Shown here piece by piece: positions 34,211 to 43,790 of a stretch of 64,000 nucleotides of DNA. Position 1 is the first letter of the stretch. Every line of letters begins with the position of its first letter. Below the pieces are notes generated by a model that saw only the letters and a list, made by a program, of their open reading frames with translations, was not told the origin of the DNA and did not search any database. The position numbers and the translations under genes were made by a program. This DNA comes from Undaria pinnatifida (Eukaryota > Sar > Phaeophyceae > Laminariales > Alariaceae), in NCBI GenBank assembly GCA_012845835.1, contig JABAKD010000011.1, positions 2,658,501 to 2,722,500 of the forward strand, in the 5' to 3' direction.

Positions 34211-34396
34211 ATCACCCGGGACGAAGACGCCGACAGACACGTTGGAAAACCTCACCCTGACTGCACCGGCGTAGCCGAGGCCCTCGGCGTGTCCCGTACA
34301 GGAGAGGACGCTCCAAATTCTGCCTACAATGCGCCTTTACGGTGGAGCAAGGGCGCCACTAGGAGGCAACTGGGCACGCTCGGGGTTTTGGGAAGG
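34211..34396 (+). CDS. GT2-like gene, linker exon (boundaries partly uncertain)
   Basis: The acceptor is CGCGACAACAG. In phase 0 it reads ITRDEDADRHVGKPHPDCTG, then VAEALGVSRTGED, and on to LGVLGR, with a donor GGAAGG/GTGAGG giving exactly 62 codons. The frame stays open to an alternative donor CGGGCAG/GTGATG at 34579 (two bases left over), which would add about 60 residues and splice in phase straight to 35778. The Cys-x-G-V-A-E-A-L segment fits the inter-domain region of the family, but only weakly. The sequence after the alternative donor is a minisatellite built from the same CAGGTG...CAGTAGGT motif. Confidence 0.5.
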
Positions 34397-34578
34397 GTGA
34401 GGCCGGAGGAGAAGGGAGTTGGGGGCTCGGGGATGGAGCGCGGGATAACGTGGAAAAGGCTAAGGAAAGCGGCGAGGTGGCTCGCGAGCAGCAGCACGGA
34501 CATTACCACGGTTAGGGGAGGCGGCTCGTTGGATTGGTCGCGGAGAAACAGCAGGAGCTCGTCGGAGGAGTCGGGCAG

Positions 34579-35572
34579 GTGATGATGCAGTAGGTGGTGG
34601 TCCAGTAGGTTGGTGGCAGTATTTATAGCAGGTAGTGCGGTGTTGAGTTAATGTCAGCAGCGCTGACATCGCCGCTGGTAGTGCTGTGGAAGAAGCTGAG
34701 CAAGGTGGTGCAGTAGGCGGTGCAGTAGGTCGTGCGATAGGTCGTGCAATAGGTCGTGCAATAGGTGGTACAGTAGGTGGTGCAGTAGGTTATGTGGTAG
34801 GTGGTGCAGTAGGTTATGTGGTAGGTGGTGCAGTAGGTTATGTGGTAGGTGGTGCAGTAGGTTATGTGGTAGGTGGTGCAGTAGGCAATGTGGTTGGACA
34901 TGTAGGTAGTTCAGCAGGTGTGTAGGTCATGCAGTAGGCGGTGCTGTAGGTCATGCAGTAGGCGGTGCTGTAGGTCATGCAGTAGGCGGTGCTGTAGTTC
35001 ATGTAGTAGGCGGTGTTGTAGACCGGGTAGTGGGTAACGCAAGTAAGTCAGTAGACCATGCAGTAGGCCCCGAAGTAGGGCAGGGTAGGTCGTGCAGTGG
35101 GTAATGTAGATGATGCCGCAGACCTTGCGGTAGGCGGTGCAGTAGGCCAGACAGCAGGCCAGGCAGTAGACTAGACACAAGTGCATGCGGTAGACCAGGC
35201 AGTAGGTAGTGCTGTAGGCCAGACAGCAGGTTAGACAGTAGGTAGTGCAGTATGCCCAGCAGTAGGTCAGACAATACGCCCGGCGGCAAATGATGCACCA
35301 AGTGGTGCAGTAGGCCATGCAATGGGTAATGCGGTAGGACGTGCAGTTGGCAGTGCAGTATACTGGGCAGTAGGTGATGGAGTAGATAATGTGTAGGCCG
35401 TGAATTTGGCGAGGCAATAGGGAATGAATGCACTAGCAGGGCAGCAGACCAGGCAGTAAACCTAGTGGTGGACCAAGCAGAATAATATGCAATAGGCCAG
35501 GCGGTAGACCAGGCAACCAGGCAGAGGGTCAGGCTGTAGGCCAGGCCACAGGCCAGGAAGTACCGGTAGGCG
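34579..35572. repeat. 1-kb 'CAGTAGGTNNTG' minisatellite
   Basis: The motif GTGCAGTAGGT and variants (GTGCTGTAGGTCAT, GTGGTAGGTGGT, CAGACAGCAGG) recur every 10-30 bp for about 1 kb. A cleaner 30-bp period lies at 34780-34890 and a 33-bp one at 34925-35010. Long open frames on both strands (Val/Gly or Thr/Tyr/Cys) are artefacts. The array starts at a candidate 5' splice site and ends at a candidate 3' splice site (GTAGGCGGTGTGGCAG). Confidence 0.9.
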
Positions 35573-35581
35573 GTGTGGCAG

Positions 35582-35640
35582 GCGACCCCCGAGTTTCACA
35601 TGTCCGTGGCGTTGAGAGACCGGGATTTTCTCCTTCCTCT
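35582..35640 (+). CDS. possible extra linker exon (3' end unknown)
   Basis: After GGCGGTGTGGCAG, phase 0 reads ATPEFHMSVALRDRDFLLPL, which looks protein-like, but no GT donor in the right phase follows before a C-tract. If the upstream exon ends at 34578 this segment would be skipped. I keep it as a possibility only. Confidence 0.3.
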
Positions 35641-35777
35641 TCCCCCCCCCCACCAGTCGGAGGCCCTGTTTTTTGGCCCGGTCAATTTCACAAACTCGCA
35701 CTCGCTTGTAATAATTTGCTGTCTTGTGCCCACTCTCTCCCCCCCCGACCTCTCCCTGCCGTTTTTTGTTTTTGTAG

Positions 35778-35835
35778 CCACCGATTCCTGACACCCGAGG
35801 AATTCTGCCTCGGCGACGCCTTCGGGGTTTTTCAT
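35778..35835 (+). CDS. GT2-like gene, exon G
   Basis: The acceptor is GTTTTTGTAG and the donor CAT/GTGAGA. One leading base, then 19 codons HRFLTPEEFCLGDAFGVFH. Joined in phase to exon H it gives FCLGDAFGVFHIRVGQDF. The family has an F-x-x-F-D-(L/V)-x-V-G-x-D stretch at this point, so the splice restores a conserved block across the intron. Confidence 0.7.
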
Positions 35836-36135
35836 GTGAGAAGAGGCTTGTTTTTTTTGGTCACGTGTGACGTGTGTGTGGGTATGGCAGATCGCTTGCA
35901 TTATTGTATGATATCTTGTTTAATTCTGAATAGTTTATATGGGTGTTCCAGGATAACAGCGTTATGGCGTGGCAAAGTGTAACCCCCCCCCTCCCCCCCT
36001 CCACCCCGAGTATCAAGTTTTTTTCCTTTCGTTGTCTTTGCTTGACCCCCCCCCCCGCCCCTTCCGCTTCGTGTAACGATGCTATTTTTTGTTGTTGTGG
36101 TTGTCTTTGTGGCGACGGCGTCGACGACTCTTCAG

Positions 36136-36265
36136 ATTCGCGTGGGGCAAGACTTCAGCCAGGCGCCCGGCCGAGTGCTGGACCCTTTTCTGGACGTGTT
36201 CCACGGCCTGTCCGAAGTTTTTGACGTCGTCAAACCTAAGATCGTCGCTTACGTTGCTTCGCATG
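36136..36265 (+). CDS. GT2-like gene, exon H
   Basis: The acceptor is GACGACTCTTCAG and the donor CGCATG/GTGAGT. 43 codons plus one base read IRVGQDFSQAPGRVLDPFL, then DVFHGLSEVFDVVKPKIVAY and VASH. The pattern 'V-G-x-D-x-S ... L-x-x-x-(V/I)-x-P-x-(I/V)-V' is the bridge into the second domain. The phase 1 exit matches exon I. The downstream intron of about 4.5 kb is the longest in the gene. Confidence 0.75.
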
Positions 36266-36756
36266 GTGAGTCAGGGGATATAGTTATATTGATATTGATA
36301 TCTTACTGATGAGATCATAGGAGATCTGATGTCACAGTCGTACGGTAAGAAACGAAGATCTTATGACCAGGTGAATTGGTGAAACCTGCGTGGGAGATCC
36401 TTACGGTGATCTCCGGATAACTGCAGGTTGGACGAGACATGGCTCCCACATTGACAGCGATATTGTGTTAGCATAATGAAATAAGTGTAATGACTATGGC
36501 GATGCCTGTATGTTACATAACAAGACGCAGCACCGTTAGCAGGTTTACTCTTACCACTCCACCACTCCACTTGGACCCTTTACGAGAGTAGGGGCCGTCA
36601 TATCGACGACGCCGTCTGTTTGACTCGGATTATAGGAAAGTATCGTCGTGCAATAGACGAGGAAAAACAAGAATGTAGGTTCCATTAAATCAAAATACAA
36701 GAAGCAAACTGAGCAAGCTATGATATTTATACATACATATGTATAAATCATTCTTT

Positions 36757-37340
36757 GGTTTCAGGGATTTGGTCAGGAGTTTTTTTTTGTCTCGGCCTAA
36801 GTATGCGATTCGCGGAACTGGAATTCTCGGTCGAATAGTTTCGTTCGAGCGCCGCCTTCGGGGGCCGGCTCCAACGCCCCTCGCCCTGCCGTGTCCGTTC
36901 CGCACATCGACGTGAACGCGGACGGATGCCGAGCGAGACAAGCGAGAAGTTGCAAAATACCGCATGTCGAGGAGGAATTCCGAAGATTTTGGATGTATCT
37001 TAATGCCTGCAGCGCCTGGGTGATTTGCAAAATTGGCATCATTTCCTAACAGTAGTTGCTAATGTTTTGATTTTTGCGGTGGCATATACAACTTTTTATT
37101 GTGTGGTCACAGATTGTGAGACAGAGTAAACCAAACAATCGCAATTAATCAAGGTATGAAGCAAGTAAAATGCTAGCGTACCGGGTACGAGAACACAACA
37201 AAACAGACCAGAGACCATAACGAAAGTAAAAAATAAACACAACGAACGGAGAGGTCTCGCTTTTACAAATCGCAGTACGAGAAGCAATGTTTTGTCAGTC
37301 TTTTTCGTCGCCGCTCCAAAGAGTCGTTCCGTATATATTG
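36757..37340. repeat. dispersed long repeat, copy 1 (in intron H)
   Basis: Two blocks, 36757-36960 and 37092-37340, match 62365-62560 and 62895-63145 almost base for base in places (GGAACTGGAATTCTCGGTC; TTTTGTCAGTCTTTTTCGTC; CGCTCCAAAGAG). Part of the first block recurs again at 63355-63410. Superfamily unknown; no open frame of note. Confidence 0.8.
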
Positions 37341-37352
37341 GTCTCTCTCTCG

Positions 37353-37697
37353 TATTGGCGTGAGTTCGAACCAAACGAAGTATCCTTCTTGGTGTTGCGA
37401 CCACCATGCAGGGCGAGGACTTTGACTTGACGGCCAGCCAACGTCGCAACGCGAACATGGAGTCAGATTCCAAGGGAAGCAGGCGATCACGGTGACCCTG
37501 ACAGCTTGCGTTCCCTTGTGAGCTGACTCCATTTTCGCGTTGCGGCGTTGACTGGATATTTAGTCAAAATTCTCGCCCTGCATGGTGGTACCTCTCTTCT
37601 CCCCCCCTCTCTCTCTCTCGCTACGCTCATAAAACTAAACGGTGTACGTATTGGCGTGAGTTCGAACCAAACAAAGTATCCTTCTTGGTGTTGCGAC
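37353..37697. repeat. direct repeat enclosing an inverted repeat
   Basis: A 50-bp segment starting GTATTGGCGTGAGTTCGAAC occurs at 37353-37402 and 37648-37697 with one difference. Between them, 37407-37490 (CATGCAGGGCGAGGACTTTG...) is the imperfect inverse of 37512-37590 (...AATTCTCGCCCTGCATGG), a stem of about 80 bp. A third copy of the stem sequence lies at 40285-40350. Confidence 0.8.
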
Positions 37698-37995
37698 GTT
37701 AACTCTCCGAAATTCGGAGTCCTCGCTCTCGACGGTAGGCTAGTCTCTCTTAATGGCTGTAAAACCAAAATGCCTTGTTGGTCCTAGTAGGGTAAAAGTA
37801 GATAGATGCACGCCATGGGTCTTAACAGTACCCGCCAGTACCAGTACCAATACCATTATATTTGAAGTTCAACACTGAAGGAGATACTGGTCTATACTTG
37901 GTATATTTCGGAGGTTGATGCTGCGAGTACTGGGCTATACTCGGTATTTTCAAGGTTTGATGCTTCGAGCGCTGGGCAATGTTAGGATATACATA

Positions 37996-38080
37996 GCCGG
38001 TCGCCGCGGTGGTCTAGTGGTTACCCTCGAATACTACTATTAATAGCGTTGGTCCTTGAGTTCGATTCCCACCGTGGTGA
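37996..38080 (+). repeat. tRNA-like SINE head (plus strand)
   Basis: CCGCGGTGGTCTAGTGGTTA holds a perfect box A, and GAGTTCGATTCCC a perfect box B about 45 bases on. The ends CCGCGGTG and CACCGTGG pair with one G-U, like an acceptor stem. The middle (CTCGAATACTACTATTAATAG) does not form a convincing anticodon arm. A T-run (TTTTTTTT at 38090) that could stop RNA polymerase III follows closely. Confidence 0.65.
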
Positions 38081-38210
38081 GGCTTTCATTTTTTTTGTGC
38101 AAAAATGCAAAAAAAAGAAAAGAAAAAAGGATCAACTGCTAAGAGCGCCTACCAGCGTGGGTAGGTACAAATCGACGCGAGTCGACGAGAGAAGAAAATG
38201 CTGAACTATA

Positions 38211-39450
38211 GGAGTGTTTGCGAACATATGTTTTTAGAAATTTGCCTTCCTTCCGGTAAATAAAAGTGAACTGCCTTCCCACCAAGATTTAGATGTGTTC
38301 GCGCCAGAGGTAAAAAAAATCCTGCAGGCGACACCTCCGAAATTGACGAGGGATGTGGGGATATGCGGCAACGCGACAAACCAAAAAAAAAAGTGGAAAA
38401 GAAAACAGCGTGCAAGGTGCGTACGAGTAGCAACGGCAGCCCAGCAACGATGCACAAACAGTTAAACCACAGTGCCGCCCGCTGCTATCCCACGACTGCA
38501 AGTAGCTAGCGGCAGCATCAGCTTGCAACAAAAACAAACAGCATCAGCACCACCACGAGCAGCAGCAGCAACAACGACAACAACAACAGCTTCCATTTAG
38601 GCATTTTTCGAATTTGGGACCGACTATTCTTCTCGTCGCTGCTGCTGCTGCTGCTGCTGCTGCGCTCGGCATACGCGCGCCACCGCGCCGGCGCGCTCTG
38701 CTCCGAGCACGCCCGGCGCCCCGACATATAGACTGTGGCGGCGCGCCGCCGCCACCGATGCTGCTTCTGCTGCTTCTGCTGTTGCTCCCGCCGCTGCTGC
38801 TGCTGCTGCTGCTGCTGCCCTGCTGCAGCGTGGTGGAATTTGCGCGAACGAGCGGTCATGAGCTGTGACGAGAACGAGTACGAGTAATCCATTCTGCAAC
38901 GAGGCATCCTGACACCTAGCGAGCGAGGGCGTACCGTAGCGCCGGGCCGCCTGCAGTCCGCCGGCGGCCCGCTGGCACAACCCAACGCCGCTCGTTCGCG
39001 GCATACTTCAGCTACACCTCTCGAGCATCTGTGCTCCCAGCGGTTGTCTTGTTGTGTATACAGCAAGCAGCGCAGGTAGGTGGTGCGTGCGAGGCATGGA
39101 AGATGCTCGGTGTTTATAAGCCAATAATCCTGATGTTACGCCTACGCGTCATGCTCGAGGTACCCTCCCGATCCTCCGGAGCTCCTTGCGTGGTGTCGTG
39201 ACAACAGCGTGGTGCTTTTGGTCCTGTTTGGGGTGCTACAGACCCTTGCACAGGCGTTCTGCCTCTGACAAATGCTCGGTATGTTGTAGACCAATAAAAC
39301 AGAGATACAAAGATTACCGTAATTTTTGCTCTAAAACTGCCTTCGATAAAGTAATTTTTTGCCGTTTTTCAGAAATTTACCGCAGCTCTTGCCTTCGGGA
39401 CAATTTTTGAAGAAGGCAATTTTCTAAAAACGTACTTTCGCAAACATTCC
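38211..39450. mobile_element. 1.24-kb element with about 40-bp terminal inverted repeats
   Basis: The left end GGAGTGTTTGCGAACATATG and on to TTTTTAGAAATTTGCCTTC is matched inversely by the right end (GAAGGCAATTTTCTAAAAAC, TTTCGCAAACATTCC). The outermost bases resemble the 8748-9025 ends. The interior carries CTG/CAG runs (38640-38822), a G+C-rich stretch and no transposase-like frame. No clear target duplication. Probably a non-autonomous DNA transposon that has taken in or grown simple repeats; it sits in intron H. Confidence 0.7.
38637..38822. repeat. CTG/CAG triplet runs
   Basis: Pure (CTG) runs of 7-9 units at 38637-38661 and 38785-38818, with interrupted units between. They give Leu/Ala or Gln open frames. 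They lie inside the TIR element. Confidence 0.9.
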
Positions 39451-40394
39451 ATTGTCTTGATAATAATGAAGGCACGTACCGTAGTGGGGAAGGGGGGGGA
39501 GGGACAGCTATGTGACCCCGGATCTGAGTCACCACTGGGAGGGAGCGCGAGAGTAGTGAGAGGATACTACATGTGATGAAGAAAAACAAATGTTGAATCA
39601 CAAAAAATGCACTCCCAGCTCAGCTCAGCTCAGCTCAGCTATAGCTGAGTGGCGCAGCGCAGCGCCGCTCGGTGCTGTGCGGTGCTGTGCCGTGCTTCGC
39701 CGTGTTGCGCCTCGCCTTCTTTCGTACATACGGTACCAAGTATCATGTGAAGTACCAGGTGCCGGTAAGTACGTGTGTACTCGTCTTTTTTGCTTGATTG
39801 GATGTCCTCTCTCGGTCCTCTTCATTTTTTTGTTTTTCGCAAATTATAGCCGTCCTGCCGATCAGGACGTAGCATCGCCAGCAAGCACACATCACAGCAC
39901 AGGGCAAGCAGCTCTGTACAAGTAGCTGTTGGCATGATCAAATCACTAGTTGAACCAAATCATGGGCCTCTTGTTTCTGCCCCCTTCACATTTAGTTGTA
40001 TTCTTCCTTGCTCGAACGTAGCGGGCGGCGTCAGCCGCCCGCGGACCGGAGCCCTTGTAGTTATTATTTTCGAGATTCACACCACGAGTACTGGGCTATT
40101 CTTGGCGGTTTCGAGGTTTTGATACTGTGAGTGGTGGGCTTATGCTTGGTATTTTCGAGGTCTGGTACTCCGGTATATTGTGCTCTGCAAACCTAAAGAG
40201 TGTACTGGTACTGCCTCAGTATGCTGGCAGTATGCCCAGTGCCCAGTATATTGGTGCGACCTACCAGGTATGATACATACCATGGGAGAGTGAGGACGTC
40301 AAGATGTCGGCGAGTCAACGCCGCAACGCGGAGAGGAAGTCAGCTATGGAGAGGAAGCAGAGACCCCGACTTTTTCTTTTCTGCCACCACTACC

Positions 40395-40732
40395 GCCGCC
40401 AATCCCAACTTAATTATTTCTATCACCATCACCATCACCACCACCACTACTACCACCAACAACCCTAACAATAACTTTTTCACCACCACCACCACCAACC
40501 CCAACTTATATTTTTCTACCACCACCAACACCTACCCCAACTCAAACCTTCCTATCACCACCACCACGACTCAACCAACCACTACCTCCACCACCAACGC
40601 CCCCTTAAATTATACCGCCATATCTCCAATTTATGGTTTGTCTACCACCACCACCAACGCCACCTTAAATTCTACCACCATATCTCCAATTTATGTTTTG
40701 TCCACCACCACCGCCACCACCACCCGACACCG
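40395..40732. repeat. imperfect (CAC)n microsatellite before exon I
   Basis: CAC/ACC triplets with AAC and CTAC interruptions, including a roughly 60-bp near-duplication (CCATATCTCCAATTTATG twice, 40618 and 40678). The Thr/Asn-rich open frame is repeat-derived. Confidence 0.85.
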
Positions 40733-40750
40733 CCGATGACAACATTATAG

Positions 40751-40986
40751 CCGCCTCGGCAGCAGCAGGAGCAAATGGTGATGGCGATGCTGGCGCGCCG
40801 GGGCCAGGGAACAAGAAACTTACGGAGGCGGCCCTGTCGCGGTCTCCACCGCTGCTGGGTTTCAATGAGGCGGTTTTGAGGGCTACCGAGGCGGCGTTGC
40901 GGAGTGCGGGGGGGGGTCCGGAGTCTCCCCCCCGGCCGATCGGGCTCGGGCTGCCGGACACCGTAGCTGGAGCTGCGGCCGCGAAG
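40751..40986 (+). CDS. GT2-like gene, exon I
   Basis: The acceptor is ACAACATTATAG; two bases complete the Ala codon from exon H (G+CC). An Ala/Gly-rich variable part is followed by LTEAALSRSPPLLGFNEAVL, then RATEAALRSAG and LGLPDTVAGAAAAK, with donor GCGAAG/GTGGGG. Joined to exon J it gives 'AAAK-ALAYLPGG', the helix that leads into the second GT2-like domain. The acceptor was chosen by phase; it follows a CAC-rich tract rather than a T-rich one. Confidence 0.65.
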
Positions 40987-41040
40987 GTGGGGGGGTTATT
41001 GTTTGGGCATTGGAGGGGGGGGGGGGGGGGCGTATTGCGT

Positions 41041-42200
41041 GCCTCAGTCATTTGACCATTAACCACGCATTCCTTTCGAAACGGAGCACCGTTCCTACTC
41101 CTAATAGAGACACCTCCAACATTTGGGCGCTCATTGCGATTTTTCCAAACACTGTTTGCCTATCTTATTCCTTCCTGTTTCGTCATCTGTGGCCACCATG
41201 TATCTCCTAGGATAGCGATCGTTTTTTCACTTCTCTCTAGTCTATCAAACTCTTCCATGCCACATTCGTCTAATTTCCTCATCTCCCGTAACACACCCCG
41301 TTCCTCGTTGTATATTTCACATCCTTCTATTATGTGAGTCCTACTCTCTATTATTGTGCCAACGGGCACATATATGCATCCACGTCCTCCTCCCCCTATC
41401 TTATTCCCTTCCTGTTTCGTCATCTGTGGCCACCATCTATCTCCTAGAATAGCGATCGTTTTTTCGCTTCTCTCTATTAATAGTCTACCAAACTCTTCCA
41501 TGCCACATTCGCCTAATTCCCTCATCTCCCATAACACACCCCGTTCCTCGTTGTTTATTTCACATTCTTCCATTATGTGAGTCCTACTCTCTATTGTTGT
41601 GCCAACGGGCACATATATGCATCCACGTCCTCCCCCCGACTACTGGAATATCTGTTTCTTTCTGGTAGGTCCAGGCCCCCTACACGAAATCACAGTTTCT
41701 TTTTTTTTCGCGTAGTCCATTGGGCCGTGCAAATACGTTTTCATTCCATACCTTCCCCTCAACCCCCCGTATTTCTGTAAGTGTTTAACGATATTTCTTA
41801 GCGCTGGCCTTTCCCTTTCTTCTATACTTCTTTTACTTCTGTTTTGTACCCGCCAAACTTCTCTATGGACAGTACCTCTTATTGGTCTCCTCTTAAATCC
41901 TTCCATATTTTCTCGACTACGTTGTCCCATCTAATTCCAGCTCGCCCGTTCCTTACTTTCTCCTATACAGCCGTACCAGCTATCGCTGGCAACCTCTTTT
42001 CAGGCATATTCCTTGCTTTATATTGCCATTCCAACTTTCTCACGACTACGAGTATTTGTTTTAACTCGGTACATTCATAGCTCTGCTCTTGATACTGTAT
42101 TACTGGTCGTACTCGAGCTTCCTAGTTGTCATTTGCCCTGTTTCCAGTTGCTCTAGCGTTCCCTTCCCATACTTCTCCTGCGTACTTTAGCTTTGGTACA
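41041..42200 (-). mobile_element. LINE retrotransposon fragment: reverse transcriptase C-terminal region, decayed
   Basis: Minus-strand pieces in several frames read, in order: YAGEVWEGNAR; RKLEWQYKARNMPEKRLPAI; GRAGIRWDNVVEKIWKDL; EERERPALRNIVKHL; LHGPMDYAKK; ESRTHI..CEI.NEERGVL; SEKTIAILGDRWWPQMTKQE; NERPNVGGVSIRSRNGAPF; VNGQMTEAR. These are landmarks I recall from the C-terminal thumb/zinc-knuckle part of non-LTR retrotransposon proteins; the clade was not determined. Stops and frameshifts interrupt it, and the polymerase core, endonuclease and 5' end are absent. The 41157-41395 segment is duplicated. It lies antisense in intron I of the GT2-like gene. Confidence 0.85.
41157..41636 (-). 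repeat. tandem duplication (about 240 bp) within the LINE fragment
   Basis: Two head-to-tail copies, about 41157-41395 and 41396-41636, each encode the ESRTHI...WWPQMTKQE segment on the minus strand. They differ by scattered substitutions (TATTAT/TATTGT, GGATAG/GAATAG) and a three-base indel plus a small one, so the duplication occurred in the genome after or during decay. Confidence 0.85.
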
Positions 42201-42478
42201 ATCACAGAAGGGGAGGGAGGGTACTCAGTTTGTGCATGGCCGTAGTCGTATGACCATGGACGAGGGGGTAACGTGTTCAGGGCGTTGAAAAGGGGGGAGG
42301 GGGGGGAGGGAATGTGATTTCGGGAGCATGTGTGTATGTGTTTCGTGTATGCACGTGCGTGTGTATGTGCTTTGTATGCGTGCGTGGGTCTTGTGTGTCT
42401 TGTGTGTTTTCGCGTTTGAGTGTGTTCTTGTTCTTCATCTTCACTTCATTGTTGTTTTGATTGGTCATGCTCGTTTTG

Positions 42479-43150
42479 CTCGTCATCCTTATCCTTATCT
42501 TTATCCTTCTCTTTGTCCATATCCTCCTCTTTGTCCTTATCCTTATGCCTATCCCTATCCTTACCCTTGTCCTTGTCCTTATCCTTATCCTTTTATCCTT
42601 TTCTTTGTCCTTAGCCGTAGCCGTGACCTTATCCTTATCCTTATCCTTATCCTTATCCTTATCCTTATCCTTATCCTTATCCTTATCCTTATCGTTATCC
42701 TCAGCCTTATCCTTATCCTTATCCTTATCCTTATCCTTGTCCTTATCCTTGTCCTTATCCTTATCCTTATCCGTATCCTTATCCTTTTCCGTATCCTTAT
42801 CCTTATCCGTATCCTTATCCGTATCCTTATCCTTATCCTTATCCTTATCCTTATCCTTATCCTTATCCTTACCCTTATCCTTATCCTTATCCTTATCCTT
42901 ATCCTTATCCTTATCCTTATCCTTATCCTTATCCTTATCCGTATCCTTATCCTTATCCTTTTCCGTATCCTTATCCTTATCCTTATCCTTGTCCTTGTCC
43001 TTGTCCTTGTCCTTGTCCTTGTCCATGTCCTTATCCGTATCCTTATCCGTATCCGTCTCCTTATCCTTATCCTTATCCTTATCCTTGGCTTTGTCCTATT
43101 CCTTGTCCTTGTCCTCGTCCTTAGCCTTAGCCTTATCCCTACCGTTTTAT
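42479..43150. repeat. (CTTATC)n hexanucleotide array, about 670 bp
   Basis: Almost pure CTTATC (TCCTTA) hexamers, with interspersed CTTGTC, CGTATC, CTTTTC and CTTACC variants in local clusters. All six frames stay open for long runs (Lys-Asp, Arg-Ile, Leu-Ser, Ile-Leu dipeptides). It is not the plant or animal telomere repeat. It ends about 130 bp before exon J and may serve as its pyrimidine tract. Confidence 0.95.
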
Positions 43151-43280
43151 CCTTGTCCTTTATCATTATCCTAATATTTTATCATATTTTTTCTCAACTT
43201 TTACTTTAACCTTATCCCTATGCTTTTCCTCATCTTTACCCTTACGCTTTTCTCTATCCCTGTTGCCCACGCACATACAG

Positions 43281-43475
43281 GCGCTGGCGTACTTGCCCGG
43301 GGGCTGCTTCGAGCGGTGGAGGAAGCCGGCCATCGTTCTAGTCTTGGTTCACCACGAGGGGGAGGCTCCCAGCCTGCTCTCGTGGACCCTCAGATCTCTG
43401 GCCACGGCACAGTACATGGGGGACACTGTCGAGCTCAGGCTGGCCCTGCACGCGACCGCCGCCAGCAGCGCGGTG
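43281..43475 (+). CDS. GT2-like gene, exon J (start of second domain)
   Basis: The acceptor is CGCACATACAG and the donor GCGGTG/GTGAGT; exactly 65 codons in phase 0. It reads ALAYLPGGCFERWRKPAIV, then LVLVHHEGEAPS, LLSWTLRSLATAQYMGD, TVELRLALHA. The W-x-x-P-x-I-V-L-V-L-V strand, a short loop, then 'L-L-x-x-L-R-S-L-x-x-A-x-Y-x-G-D-x-V-x-L-x-(I/L)' is the most recognisable landmark in the gene and matches the opening of the second GT2-like half of this family. The exon end is duplicated in the intron 194 bp downstream. Confidence 0.85.
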
Positions 43476-43650
43476 GTGAGTGGTGATGCGGGGTGGATGA
43501 GGAGATAATGTTGTTGTTTTCAATATGTATCCAGACGGCCACAATCTTCAAATCTTCAATTTTCGCAAAAGTTCCAAGTCTCCATTTTTTTAGTTGTCTG
43601 TTGTTCATTATTTCGCAAACAAAAGAAAGCAGAACTAAACGCAAGCTCCG

Positions 43651-43790
43651 CCGGCAGCACCGTTCCGTGGTGAGTAGGGATGCGGGGGAAGGGGATGGAC
43701 GGGGGGTGGTTGTTGGCGTTGTTGTTTATGCTGCGCGTCGAGACGGCACAATCGAACTTCAAATATTCCAAAGCTGCAAAAGTGCGAATG
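43651..43790 (+). repeat. degenerate intronic copy of exon J 3' end and donor
   Basis: CCGCCGGCAGCACCGTTCC, then GTGGTGAGTAGGGATGCGGG, copies the exon J end (CCGCCGCCAGCAGCGCGGTG) and its intron start (GTGAGTGGTGATGCGGGG) at an offset of 194 bp. Downstream likeness continues (AGACGGC[C/A]ACAATC, ATCTTCAA / AACTTCAA). This is the only single-copy case in which the GTGAGT donor is intact. Confidence 0.75.

Noticed and set aside
34686..35433. Val/Gly and Thr/Tyr/Cys frames over the 34.6-35.5 kb array
   Set aside because: Products of the CAGTAGGT minisatellite; composition matches the repeat, not a protein.
38518..39066. Gln/Ala/Leu-rich minus-strand frame as a gene
   Set aside because: Driven by CTG/CAG runs inside a TIR element; the rest shows no conserved segment.
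42277..43209. Reading frames of up to 293 codons (Lys-Asp, Leu-Ser, Ile-Leu dipeptides)
   Set aside because: Translation of a hexanucleotide array that contains no stop in any frame.
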